A stretch of DNA of 64,000 nt, from assembly GCA_013816855.1 (NCBI GenBank), contig JACDDT010000004.1, positions 1 through 64,000 on the forward strand, read 5' to 3'. The position numbers and the translations under genes were made by a program. This DNA is from Gemmatimonadaceae bacterium. GTDB taxonomy: Bacteria > Gemmatimonadota > Gemmatimonadetes > Gemmatimonadales > Gemmatimonadaceae. This document shows, piece by piece, positions 36,752 to 45,446 of the stretch. A model generated the notes under the pieces. That model had not been told where the DNA came from. It made no database searches and was given only the letters and a program-made list of their open reading frames with translations. Each line of letters begins with the position of its first letter. The stretch's first letter is position 1.

Positions 36752-38697
36752 CGTCAGCGCTCGGGAGAGTCGTCGCGACGGAGCGGAAGCCCAACACTCC
36801 GCACGAATTTCATTTTTGGACCGCGCTCGACTCGCCGGTGGGAATCGGAACGATCGTGCGCGTGGATGGAACGCAGCCGATCGAAGGGCAGATTCCGCGC
36901 ATTTACGGAATCGTCGTGGAAGGATTTAGCTACACGGATCTTCAAACGCCGATGCACGACGTGCTCGGGCACGATGGCTCGCCGTCGGATGCCGGATACG
37001 CCCTCACCGAGCGCGCGGAAATTCGGCTCTACACGGCCGCAGTTCTAAGGCAAATCCCCGAAGAGCCGTTACAGCCCGTGCCGATGGGTCAGGTGTTTCT
37101 CGCCGAAGAACCGGATGTGCAGATCGCGCTTCGCATGGACACCTATCTCCGTGAAGGAGCGAACACCGGTATTCCGATAGGCGTGTACCGCGCCGGTGGC
37201 ACCGAGGCGACTGTCTATCTCGACGCCGATTTCCTCCTCGGTCCGGAGGCCGCTCACCTCAACATCACCGGCGTATCCGGTCTTGCGACCAAGACGAGCG
37301 CGGTCGAGTGGCTTCTCTCGTCGCTGTTCACGCATTTTCCGGAAGAGAAGGGGTCTATTGCGGCGGTCTGCTTCAATGTGAAAGGTCCCGATCTCTGTTA
37401 TCTCGACCAGCCTGGCCGCGTCGAGGATTCCGACAGGAAGCTCTACGAAAAGCTTGGCGTTAAGCCCGAGCCGTTTGAGAAAGTGCAGTACTTCGCGCCC
37501 TACACGGCGAAGGGATTCACTCTGAATACGCTGCGGTCGAATCCCGCGCTGATGCACAACGTGAACGCGCTCACGTGGGGACTCCGTGAGGTTCTGCAGT
37601 ACGCTGAGGTGCTGCTCAACCGCGACGATGTCGATGCCAAAGCGGATGCGCTCATCGACTTCATCCGCGAGCAGGTGCTTGACAAGCAGTTCGATGACCC
37701 GCTTCTCACGCGAACCCACACGGTTCAATCCTTTGCCGACCTCGACGCGTGGTTCCGCGAGGTGCTGCGCGGACTCGAGCAGAAAGACGATCAGAGCTGG
37801 CGCACTCATCACGTGGCCACGATCAGGAAGGTTCGCAACCGCCTCTCCAACATCTCGACACGCTGCGCCGGGCTCGTCACCGATTTCGGCGAAGTGAGCG
37901 ACCTGCCGTTCGGGGAGTTCGAGGACCGCACGGTTTATGTGGTCGACGTCGCGAACCTCGAGGAAGACGCGCAGGACCTGATCTTCGCGCGCATCGTGTC
38001 GAAATTGCGCGAGCATCTCGAGCGACGCGACCTCGGTGTGAAGCACCTCGTCGTGTTCGTGGACGAGCTCAATAAATACGCGCCGAGCGATGGCCTCGAT
38101 AACTATGTGCGGAAGATGCTGCTGGATATTTCCGAGCGCGGCAGATACCTCGGCCTGGTTTTATTCAGCGCGCAGCAGTTCCGCTCCCAGGTGCATCGCC
38201 GCGTAGTGGGTAATTCATCCACATCCGTCTTCGGGCGCATGGATTCCGATGAGCTCGCAACGCCGGGCTACGCAACGCTTAGTCCGGCAACGAGAACGAA
38301 GCTCGCCACGCTCGATAAGGGCCAGCTGATGATCCGTCATCCGCACTTCACGCAGCCGATCTTCGTGCGCTTTCCCCGTCCATCGGTGATGCAGGGAAGA
38401 GAAGGAGCGGAGAAATTTCCAGCGGCGCGGGAAGGCTCGCTCGACGCCGCGGTTTTTCGCGCGCTTCGCCAGCTCGATCCGGACATAACGCTCAATTGGG
38501 TGCAGGACGCAACCGCGCTCTATACCGAGCAGGAAGTTTTGAAGGCGCGCAACGCGACTCTCCTCGCGAAACCGAAAGACGTGCGCGCATTCTTCCTGTC
38601 GCAATTCCGGCGCATCATTCCGGCGCAGCAGGCGCATGAGCGCCCGGTGGTGGCGGCAATCAAGGGACTTCCGCTGGACGATCCGTATGGTTTTTAA
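36748..38697 (+). CDS. herA: HerA-like hexameric DNA translocase ATPase
   Basis: A 649-residue HerA/FtsK-superfamily ATPase. The N-terminal HAS-barrel contains GIGTIVRVDG. The P-loop region is G175-V-S-G-L-A-T-K182-T183-S, one residue longer between the first Gly and Lys than GxxxxGKT and with Thr in place of the Gly before Lys. Walker B is HLVVFVDELNKYAP with Asp439-Glu440. The C-terminal segment RGRYLGLVLFSAQQFRSQVH resembles the sensor/arginine region of HerA. It drives NurA along DNA in archaea. GTG 36748 overlaps the nurA stop; the 3' end overlaps the secreted-protein gene by 11 nt. Confidence 0.85.
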   Translation: MTSALGRVVATERKPNTPHEFHFWTALDSPVGIGTIVRVDGTQPIEGQIPRIYGIVVEGFSYTDLQTPMHDVLGHDGSPSDAGYALTERAEIRLYTAAVLRQIPEEPLQPVPMGQVFLAEEPDVQIALRMDTYLREGANTGIPIGVYRAGGTEATVYLDADFLLGPEAAHLNITGVSGLATKTSAVEWLLSSLFTHFPEEKGSIAAVCFNVKGPDLCYLDQPGRVEDSDRKLYEKLGVKPEPFEKVQYFAPYTAKGFTLNTLRSNPALMHNVNALTWGLREVLQYAEVLLNRDDVDAKADALIDFIREQVLDKQFDDPLLTRTHTVQSFADLDAWFREVLRGLEQKDDQSWRTHHVATIRKVRNRLSNISTRCAGLVTDFGEVSDLPFGEFEDRTVYVVDVANLEEDAQDLIFARIVSKLREHLERRDLGVKHLVVFVDELNKYAPSDGLDNYVRKMLLDISERGRYLGLVLFSAQQFRSQVHRRVVGNSSTSVFGRMDSDELATPGYATLSPATRTKLATLDKGQLMIRHPHFTQPIFVRFPRPSVMQGREGAEKFPAAREGSLDAAVFRALRQLDPDITLNWVQDATALYTEQEVLKARNATLLAKPKDVRAFFLSQFRRIIPAQQAHERPVVAAIKGLPLDDPYGF

Positions 38698-39514
38698 AAT
38701 CGCCGCAGGACTCGCGCTTTCGATGGCGGTTGCGGCGCAGCCGGTATCCGCCCAAAAGATTCTTTTGCAGATCAAGCCGCACGTCGGCGATACCATCAAG
38801 ATGCACCTGACGCAAACGATCGAGATGACGGGCACTCCGTGGAGCGCCGGGTTCGACTCCGCGCGGAAGCTCACCGCTTCCACCGAAGTTTTTTCGCGTG
38901 CGGTGCCATACCAGTGGACTGCAGGTGGGACTCTCATTCACGCCATCACCGACTCGATGACTTCCTCCGCAGTGCCTCAGAGCGGAAGCCCGGCGAAAGT
39001 GCGCCGGGTTCCACCGCCCGCGCCCGCGGTTCTGCGCGTCGCTTCCGACGGAGCGATCGAGGTCGTAGACGATGGCGATGCTGCGAGCGAGATCAAGCAT
39101 ATTTTTGCAGAGATGCCTTCGATGCTGCCAAGACAACCGGTTGCCGTTGGAGAAAGGTGGAAGAAGGAGATGCGCATTCCACTCGCCGGCGATCCGGGAT
39201 CCGAGGGCACCGTGAAGGCGACGCTGCAGTTCGACTCGCTCTCGAAGAATGAGCAGGTCGCCTTCATCTCCATCCGTGGCAGCATCTCCCGCGTTACCGC
39301 CGATCGACGTGTCGCGCCAAGCAGTTACCAAACTTCCGGAACGTTCACCGGCACAATGCGGATCGACCGCGCCCTCGGCTGGATCACCGATGCGAAGAGC
39401 GTCATAAGCGTGCGCGCGGAAATCGCCGATGAGCGACCGTCGCAACGGAAGGTGGCGAAGCCGCTCGAGGTGCAGACGAAAATCAGTGTTTGGACGCGCG
39501 CGGTGAAGCAGTAA
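38687..39514 (+). CDS. Secreted protein of unknown function inside the resection operon
   Basis: A 275-residue protein with a clear signal peptide (MVFKIAAGLALSMAVAAQPVSAQ would be cut after VSA). The mature part is beta-rich: ILLQIKPHVGDTIKMHLTQ, MPSMLPRQPVAVGERWKKEM, GTFTGTMRIDRALGWITDA. This resembles DUF6263-like periplasmic proteins, but I am not certain of the family. The start ATG overlaps herA by 11 nt, and the stop TAA shares its last base with the mre11 ATG. A periplasmic protein locked between cytoplasmic DNA-repair genes has no obvious rationale. Confidence 0.72.
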   Translation: MVFKIAAGLALSMAVAAQPVSAQKILLQIKPHVGDTIKMHLTQTIEMTGTPWSAGFDSARKLTASTEVFSRAVPYQWTAGGTLIHAITDSMTSSAVPQSGSPAKVRRVPPPAPAVLRVASDGAIEVVDDGDAASEIKHIFAEMPSMLPRQPVAVGERWKKEMRIPLAGDPGSEGTVKATLQFDSLSKNEQVAFISIRGSISRVTADRRVAPSSYQTSGTFTGTMRIDRALGWITDAKSVISVRAEIADERPSQRKVAKPLEVQTKISVWTRAVKQ

Positions 39515-40701
39515 TGAGAGTCGTTCACATCTCCGACATCCACCTCGGCTTCCGCCAGTATCAGCGGCAGACGCAGGCCGGTCTCAACCAGCGCGAAGTC
39601 GATGTCGCAAAGACACTGCATCGCGTGGTGGACAAGATCATCGAGCTTGAGCCGAACATCGTGCTCGTTGCCGGAGACGTGTTTCACACCGTGCGCCCGA
39701 CCAACCCGGCGATCCTTCACGCGTTCAGCCAGTTTCAGCGGCTGGTGCAGCGGCTGCCGGAAGCGCAGATCCTTATAGTCGCCGGTAACCACGACACTCC
39801 GCGAACGACGGAGACGGGATGCATTCTCCGCCTGTTCGTGCCGCTCGGAATAAGAGTGATCGAGGGCAAGCCCGATCGCATTCCGCTCTTCAACGGAGAG
39901 GTTTCCGTACTCGCTGTACCGGATCTGCCGACCGGCTCGCGCCCTTCGCTCACTCCTGATGCATCGGCGAAGTACAACATTCTTCTCATTCACGGGGAAG
40001 TCGAAGGCATTCTTCCGAAGTACGCGACGGCGCTCGATCGCACGCCGATGACCATTTCCGAAGAAGAGCTTGGCGCGCACCGTTGGGACTACGTCGCGCT
40101 CGGGCATTATCACGTGTACCGCTCGGTGGCGCCGAATGCGTTCTACTCCGGCTCGCTGGATTACACGAGCAGCAATCCGTGGGGCGAGCTCGTGGAAGAG
40201 CGTGACGCGCAGATTCAAGGGAAAGGATTCATCGAGCACGATCTTGCCGCGCGCACGCATCGGTTCCACCACATCGCGCCGGAGCGGAAATGGGTCGATC
40301 TTGCGCCGATTTCCGGCGAGGGACTTTCGGCAGCGGACCTCGACGCGCGCATCAAGGAAGCTCTCGCCGGCTGCGACGGCGGAATCGACGGCAAGATCAT
40401 CCGGCTGGTCGTTCGTGACGTGCCGCGTCACGTCATTCGCGAGCTGGATCACAAGGCACTTCGGGAGTTCCGGCGTGCCGCACTGCATTTCCATCTCGAC
40501 ACGCGGCGCCCGGAGATCGTGCGGCGGGAAGGCCAGGGCGCGCCGGGAAGAAGGCAGTCTCTTTCTGAAACGCTGCGCGACAGCCTTCGCTCTCGAACTC
40601 TGACAAGCGATTTGAGCCGCGAACGGCTGGTCGAGCTCGGTCTTCATTATCTCGAGGAAGCCGACGCATCAGCTCCCGCCTCAGAGGTCGAGGCTCTGTG
40701 A
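39514..40701 (+). CDS. sbcD: Mre11/SbcD family nuclease
   Basis: A 395-residue calcineurin-like phosphoesterase. Metal-binding motifs appear in order: Asp8 and His10 (HISDIHLGF), Asp55 (VAGDVFH), Asn92-His93 (VAGNHDTPR), then LLIHGEV and VALGHYHVY. The C-terminal capping and Rad50-binding region is present (LSRERLVELGLHYLEEAD). With Rad50 it processes DNA ends and hairpins. It overlaps both neighbours (TAATG upstream, GTGA downstream). The archaeal-type partners nurA and herA in the same operon favour an Mre11-like role. Confidence 0.94.
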   Translation: MRVVHISDIHLGFRQYQRQTQAGLNQREVDVAKTLHRVVDKIIELEPNIVLVAGDVFHTVRPTNPAILHAFSQFQRLVQRLPEAQILIVAGNHDTPRTTETGCILRLFVPLGIRVIEGKPDRIPLFNGEVSVLAVPDLPTGSRPSLTPDASAKYNILLIHGEVEGILPKYATALDRTPMTISEEELGAHRWDYVALGHYHVYRSVAPNAFYSGSLDYTSSNPWGELVEERDAQIQGKGFIEHDLAARTHRFHHIAPERKWVDLAPISGEGLSAADLDARIKEALAGCDGGIDGKIIRLVVRDVPRHVIRELDHKALREFRRAALHFHLDTRRPEIVRREGQGAPGRRQSLSETLRDSLRSRTLTSDLSRERLVELGLHYLEEADASAPASEVEAL

Positions 40702-43178
40702 GACTAAACAGTCTTAAGCTGGTCAACTTCCGGCAGCACGCGGACACTGAGATCAACTTCGATTCCGGCCTCACTGGAATCATCGGTCCCAACGGCGCAG
40801 GCAAGACAACGATTCTCGAGGCGATCGCGTGGGCGCTGTACGGCAATCAGGCAGTGCGCGGTAATCGCGACTCCATTCGCTTTCTCGGCGCCGGTGCGCG
40901 CGCGCAGGTCGAAGTGCAGCTCGACTTCGAGCTCGGCAGCCATCGTTACAAAGTGGTGCGCGGCCTCACCAGCGCTGAGCTTTATCTCGACGGCGCGCTC
41001 GAGCCGATAGCGAACTCGATTACATCGGTCACCGAGCTTCTTCAAAGAAGAATCGGAATGTCACTCTCCGAATTCTTCCACACCTACTTCACCGGGCAGA
41101 AAGAACTGGCGGTGATGGCAGCGATGACACCGGGGAAGCGCGGACAATTCCTCTCGCGCGTTCTTGGCTATGAAAAGCTGCGTCTCGCACAGGAGCTCGT
41201 GCGCGACAAAAAGTCGCAGGTGAAAGCCGCCGCCGATGGAATGGTTCGCGGCATGCCGGATCCGGAGACCGTCGCCCGCTCGCTCTCCGAAGCGGCGGCG
41301 AAGAAGGCGGAAGCGGAGGAGCGCTCGCAGCAGGCGGCGCATCGTCATGCGATTCGCCATCTCGAGATGAAAACCGTCGAGCCGCGCTGGCAGCTGGCGC
41401 AGCGGCAGAGGGAACAAGGACTGCAGCTTCAGGCGCAGATCACCGTCGCCGAGGAGAAGGAGAGCTCGCACCAACGCGATGCTGAAAGAATTCGCGGCGA
41501 GCTCGATGCGATCTCCACCGCCAAGCTCGAGCTGAAACAGTTGAGAGAGCAGGTTGAGCCGCTATTCGCCCTCAACGTCGAGCTCCAGGCGCTCGACATT
41601 TTGCACCGCGAGGAAGGCCGGCGCCGGACGCTGATTGAGTCGGAACAGGTCCTTCGCGAGGAAATCGCGCGGCTCGAAGAGCGCCACGAAAAGATCGAGC
41701 GCGCCCCGGCACTCGAGGAAGAAGCCACTGTCGAACTCGAAGCAAAACGCGCGGAGCTAGAGGACACGCAGGGGATGCTGGAGGCACGGCGCACCGAATG
41801 GGTGCGCGACAGACAGGAAGCGGACACCAAACGTCAGTCGCTCCGCCAGCAGTATGCGGAGCTCAAGCAGCAGCGTGACCGCGTGGTTTCGCTCGGCGAA
41901 GACAGCGAATGCCCCACGTGCAGCCGGCCCCTCGGCGGGAGCCTCCACACCGTGGTCGAGCATCTCGACGAGCTGATTAAGGCTGTTGAGACCGACGGAA
42001 CGTATTACAAGAGCAGAGTCGAGCAGCTAGAGCAGATGCCGGATGATGTGAAAGCGCTCGACGAGAAGCGCCGCGCGATTACCACTGAAGTCGGCGCTCT
42101 GGAGCGGAAGCTTGCCAAGGTGCAGCTCGCGGTGCAGGAGCTGAGCACCATCGGACGCGACATAGCAGCGAAAAAACAACGGCAGCTACAGATCAAGAGC
42201 GACATCTCAAAGATCCCGCCCGGATATGACGCGGCGCGTCACAATGAAGTTCGCGCGGACATCGACCGCCTCGCCCCGATGGAGGCGAATGCAGCGCTGC
42301 TTCAGGCGCGAGTGGAGAAAGAGCCTCAGCTTCAGCTGCAGCGGCAAGAGCTGATGCGGGAGCTAACGCGGATTCAGTCGACCCTCGGCACGCTGCGGAT
42401 TCGGCGCACGCAAGTGTCGTCGGCGGAAGGTGACTTCGATTCGCTGCGAGGGACGTATGAGCGTGTGCGTCACGAGCTCGAGGACGCGAAGATTTCTGGA
42501 GCGCGCGCGCAGGAAAAGCTGAGCAGCGCAATGGTGGCGCTGAGTGCCGCCGAAGAATCGTGGCGCGACCTAAAGAAGAAGGAAGAAGAGCTCGAGCTGC
42601 TCGTCGCCGATCGCCGCATGCACGAGGAGCTGGATCGCGCATTCTCGGACCTGCGAACCGATCTCAACTTCCAGCTTCGCCCCGAGCTTTCCGAGCTGGC
42701 GAGCGCGTTTCTAAGCGAATTAACAGATGCACGATATTCGGAGCTCGAGCTGGACGACGACTACAACATCGTCATTCTCGAAGACGGGATTCCAAAACCG
42801 GTGTTGTCGGGCGGCGAAGAGGATCTGGCGAATCTCGTGCTGCGCCTCGCTATATCGCAGATGATTGCGGAGCGCGCCGGCCAAAGTTTTTCGCTGCTCA
42901 TTCTCGACGAAGTGTTCGGCTCGCTCGACGAGACACGACGCTTCAATGTGGTCGAGCTGCTGCGCGGTCTTCAGGACCGCTTCGAACAAGTCATTCTCAT
43001 CACGCATATTGAATCGGTGCGCGAAGGACTGGATCGTCTCATCACGGTGGGGTACAACGCGGGCACCGGCACTTCCAAGGTGCGCCAGGAAAAAGGCGGC
43101 TCCATTCCAGCCGAGGATGCCTTCGCTGAGGGAGAAGCGTTGCCGGACTCGGGATCCGAGCACGGGGCGGCAGCCTGA
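40698..43178 (+). CDS. sbcC: Rad50/SbcC family ATPase with zinc hook
   Basis: An 826-residue SMC-like ATPase, shorter than E. coli SbcC (about 1050) and nearer to archaeal Rad50. Walker A is IIGPNGAGKTTILEAIAWAL (residues 28-47). Two long coiled-coil arms flank the zinc hook Cys405-P-T-Cys408 at the protein's midpoint. The signature LSGGEEDLANLVLRLA and Walker B LLILDEVFGSLDE lie near the C-terminus. It tethers DNA ends and controls Mre11. GTG 40698 overlaps the sbcD stop, and the TGA overlaps the following GNAT start by one base. Confidence 0.94.
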   Translation: MRLNSLKLVNFRQHADTEINFDSGLTGIIGPNGAGKTTILEAIAWALYGNQAVRGNRDSIRFLGAGARAQVEVQLDFELGSHRYKVVRGLTSAELYLDGALEPIANSITSVTELLQRRIGMSLSEFFHTYFTGQKELAVMAAMTPGKRGQFLSRVLGYEKLRLAQELVRDKKSQVKAAADGMVRGMPDPETVARSLSEAAAKKAEAEERSQQAAHRHAIRHLEMKTVEPRWQLAQRQREQGLQLQAQITVAEEKESSHQRDAERIRGELDAISTAKLELKQLREQVEPLFALNVELQALDILHREEGRRRTLIESEQVLREEIARLEERHEKIERAPALEEEATVELEAKRAELEDTQGMLEARRTEWVRDRQEADTKRQSLRQQYAELKQQRDRVVSLGEDSECPTCSRPLGGSLHTVVEHLDELIKAVETDGTYYKSRVEQLEQMPDDVKALDEKRRAITTEVGALERKLAKVQLAVQELSTIGRDIAAKKQRQLQIKSDISKIPPGYDAARHNEVRADIDRLAPMEANAALLQARVEKEPQLQLQRQELMRELTRIQSTLGTLRIRRTQVSSAEGDFDSLRGTYERVRHELEDAKISGARAQEKLSSAMVALSAAEESWRDLKKKEEELELLVADRRMHEELDRAFSDLRTDLNFQLRPELSELASAFLSELTDARYSELELDDDYNIVILEDGIPKPVLSGGEEDLANLVLRLAISQMIAERAGQSFSLLILDEVFGSLDETRRFNVVELLRGLQDRFEQVILITHIESVREGLDRLITVGYNAGTGTSKVRQEKGGSIPAEDAFAEGEALPDSGSEHGAAA

Positions 43179-44152
43179 TGGCATTCGCGCGGACGTGGAG
43201 ACACGCGAGCGCAGCGGAAGGACCGGCGCGTGTTATGGAGGCGGACATTCCAGCCCTCAACACCGTCTTCAGCGAAGCGTTCACCGACCGGTATCGGAGA
43301 GACGGACTCATTGGAGTGAGAGTTCCACATCTCAACCCGGCGGTGTGGCGGTTCGCCATCGCGGACGCAGAAGGCGGCGCAATGTGCTGGCGTAATTCGC
43401 GCGGTTCAATCATCGCGTTCAACATCGCGCACCGCTCGGGAGTCGAGGGTTGGATGGGTCCGCTCGCGGTTCATCCGGATCACCAGGGGCACGGTATTGG
43501 AAAGTCCGTCGTTCTTGCAGGAGTGGAATGGCTCAAGGAGCGCGGCGCGCGTGTGATTGGTCTTGAGACGATGCCGCGGACGATGGACAACGTCGGGTTT
43601 TATTCCGCACTTGGATTCACACCCGGCCGCCTCACCGTCACTCTCACACTCGAAGGCGTCCGCGGACGTCAGCACGCGATTTTGTATTCAGCGCTCGACG
43701 ACACTGCAAAGTCGGAGATTCTCGAAAAAAGCGCGGATCTCACCGACGCGTTCGCGGCGGGCTACGACTATCGTCGGGAGATTTCGCTCACCGGTGCGCA
43801 CGGCCTCGGCGAGACTCTCGTGCTCGAGAGCGGGGGTCAGATACGCGCGTTCGCCATTTGTCACAGCGTTCCGCTCGTGCAGGGAAGAATCCGCGAGGAA
43901 GTTCGGGTGCTCAAGCTCGTCGCGCGTACTGCGGCAGACGCGGACGAGCTAATCACGCAGCTCTGCATTTACACCAGGAACACCACCGCCAAGCGAATGG
44001 CGGTGCGCGTGCAGAGCGAATACGACGAAGTCTACCGCGGGCTCATTCAGCGCGGCGCGCGTGTACGATGGACGGATTTGCGGATGTCGCTTTCAGGATT
44101 CGGCGAGGGAACGCCGGAATCCGGGATCGTACTCTCCAACTGGGAGATCTAG
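43178..44152 (+). CDS. Double GNAT-domain acetyltransferase
   Basis: A 324-residue protein. The first GNAT domain (about residues 15-165) has the acetyl-CoA loop VHPDHQGHGIGKSVVLAG and the C-terminal strand NVGFYSALGFTPGRLTV. The second half (about 185-320) looks like a degenerate GNAT domain (GQIRAFAICHSVPL, EVRVLKLVARTAADADELI). It starts on the last base of the rad50 stop (TGATG), so it is translationally coupled to the resection genes. The substrate is unknown; acetylation of a repair protein is one possibility, pure guesswork at present. Confidence 0.85.
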   Translation: MAFARTWRHASAAEGPARVMEADIPALNTVFSEAFTDRYRRDGLIGVRVPHLNPAVWRFAIADAEGGAMCWRNSRGSIIAFNIAHRSGVEGWMGPLAVHPDHQGHGIGKSVVLAGVEWLKERGARVIGLETMPRTMDNVGFYSALGFTPGRLTVTLTLEGVRGRQHAILYSALDDTAKSEILEKSADLTDAFAAGYDYRREISLTGAHGLGETLVLESGGQIRAFAICHSVPLVQGRIREEVRVLKLVARTAADADELITQLCIYTRNTTAKRMAVRVQSEYDEVYRGLIQRGARVRWTDLRMSLSGFGEGTPESGIVLSNWEI

Positions 44153-44166
44153 CTCACTCTCAGTAA

Positions 44167-44204
44167 CCGACGCACCGGAATCGGCGAAGCAGAATCGGCG
44201 TCGG
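44167..44204. other. Possible hairpin between convergent GNAT and epimerase genes
   Basis: A 7-bp stem (CCGACGC / GCGTCGG) with a 24-nt loop lies in the 58-nt gap between two converging genes. No T tract follows on either strand, so it is only a weak candidate for a terminator. Confidence 0.35.
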
Positions 44205-44210
44205 AGCGTT

Positions 44211-45161
44211 CTAGTGCCGGTGAAACAACGAACTGAGCGCCGATGACGCTGTGATTCGCTTCAGGTACGCAAGCTCATCCGGTGCGAAGGGAGTCGGAGT
44301 AATTCCAAAAACCTCGGTGATCGCGTTCTGCTGAACTGTGTTATCCAAGCTGAGCAGCTCAAGTAGCGACGTCGTCACAGGCGGATTTGGCAGCGCTTTC
44401 GTTGCGAGCGCGATGAGCGGCTTGAGTGCGCTGATTGGAACGGAAACGATTTTTCGCGAAACACCCATCGCGGCAAGGATTCTCTCTGTCATTTCGCGCA
44501 GAGAAAGAGCCGCCGGCCCGCCAATGGCATAAGTGCCTCTCCGTGTCGCCTGCTTCTCGAGAGAAACGCGCACCGCTTTTGCGACATCGCGCACTGCGAT
44601 CGGCTGAAAGCGCGCCCGTCCGCCGTCGGGCAGCGGATACACGACAGGGCTCAGACGGACGAGACGCGCCAGAACATTCACAAATTCATCCTCCGGCCCG
44701 AAAATAACCGAGGGCTTGAGGACGGTGTGCGAGAGGCCTGACGCGACCACCGCATCCTGGGCCAGTCCTTTGCTTCGCAAGAAGGAATGCGGCGAAGCGC
44801 TGTCCGCCCCGTTCTGCGACATGTAAACGAAGCGATCGACCCCTGCAATCTGCGCCGCGTCGAGCAGGGTCGTCGTACCGTCGGTATTGACGTCGTCGTA
44901 GCCCTGGCCCTTCCGCTCGATTGCAACGGCCGCTAGATGGACGACGGTTCCGCACCCGGCCATCGCTTTCGCGACGGAATCCGCGTTGCGGATATCACCG
45001 ACCTGAAGCTCGACCGGCAGATGGGCGAGACGCATCGCGGCTTTGGATGGATTGCGTACGAAGGCGCGCACTTTCCACCCTGCTTTCGTCAGCTCTTCAC
45101 ACGTGTGGCGGCCGACGAGACCAGCTGCGCCTGACACGAGGACCGGCTTGGACTGAAGCAT
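44211..45161 (-). CDS. NAD(P)-binding epimerase-like protein (NDUFA9/atypical SDR type)
   Basis: A 316-residue extended-type Rossmann protein. The nucleotide motif is PVLVSGAAGLVGRHTCEEL (residues 6-24), followed by VRAFVRNPSKAAM, VHLAAVAIERKG, and VDRFVYMSQNGADSAS. YxxxK is not preserved at the usual place (SFLRSKGLAQD instead), as in NDUFA9-like or NmrA-like members that bind but may not reduce substrates. The start at ATG 45161 fits the Rossmann N-terminus; a longer frame to 45365 would overrun the small membrane-protein gene. The substrate is unknown. Confidence 0.83.
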   Translation of the reverse strand: MLQSKPVLVSGAAGLVGRHTCEELTKAGWKVRAFVRNPSKAAMRLAHLPVELQVGDIRNADSVAKAMAGCGTVVHLAAVAIERKGQGYDDVNTDGTTTLLDAAQIAGVDRFVYMSQNGADSASPHSFLRSKGLAQDAVVASGLSHTVLKPSVIFGPEDEFVNVLARLVRLSPVVYPLPDGGRARFQPIAVRDVAKAVRVSLEKQATRRGTYAIGGPAALSLREMTERILAAMGVSRKIVSVPISALKPLIALATKALPNPPVTTSLLELLSLDNTVQQNAITEVFGITPTPFAPDELAYLKRITASSALSSLFHRH

Positions 45162-45232
45162 TCTTACCGCTTCGGGCTGTTCCGCCACAGCGGATGCTGC
45201 GCTGCCGTACGGACGGCCCGATGCGCCGCCGC

Positions 45233-45406
45233 TCACGTCTTCGGGCGTGTTCCGTCCCGGTGTGTGCCGCGCACGACTATGCGGTAGATCAGAAGAAACA
45301 CGCCGAGTGTGAGGAGGACGTGAATCCAGCCCGGCGCGTCTCCGCGAAAGGTGATCACTCCCCAAACTGTCAGCATCAGAACGGCGGAAACGATTCCTAA
45401 ATCCAT
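45233..45406 (-). CDS. 57-residue membrane protein (Lmo0937/DUF5670-like)
   Basis: A short frame from ATG 45406 to TGA 45233. It encodes two hydrophobic helices (about residues 3-20 and 27-45) joined by RGDAPGWIHV, then a basic tail ending in GTRPKT. The layout and the G-x-I-H motif between helices resemble the small Lmo0937-family membrane proteins. It lies 71 nt upstream of the epimerase on the same strand, so they may be co-transcribed. No strong Shine-Dalgarno is visible, which is the main weakness of the call. Confidence 0.62.
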   Translation of the reverse strand: MDLGIVSAVLMLTVWGVITFRGDAPGWIHVLLTLGVFLLIYRIVVRGTHRDGTRPKT

Positions 45407-45417
45407 AGTAATTGTCG

Positions 45418-45446
45418 TTGACGGTAGTTTGCGCGATTCCTAGATT
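45418..45446 (+). promoter_or_regulatory. Candidate sigma-70 promoter for the pterin operon
   Basis: TTGACG (45418-45423), a 17-nt spacer and TAGATT (45441-45446) match the -35/-10 consensus at 5 of 6 and 4 of 6 positions. Transcription would start near 45453 and give a leader of about 225 nt before the pterin synthase ATG at 45680. This is a pattern match only. Confidence 0.4.

Noticed and set aside
39325-40647. A 440-codon open frame on the minus strand opposite mre11
   Set aside because: High-GC antisense shadow. The plus-strand frame has all Mre11 motifs, and the minus frame is Arg-rich with no recognisable domain.
35473-44152. Interpretation as a phage-defence island of the HerA-nuclease type
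   Set aside because: The nuclease partner is NurA, and Mre11-Rad50 are in the same operon, which points to break repair. No other defence or mobile genes surround it. Not excluded, but not supported.
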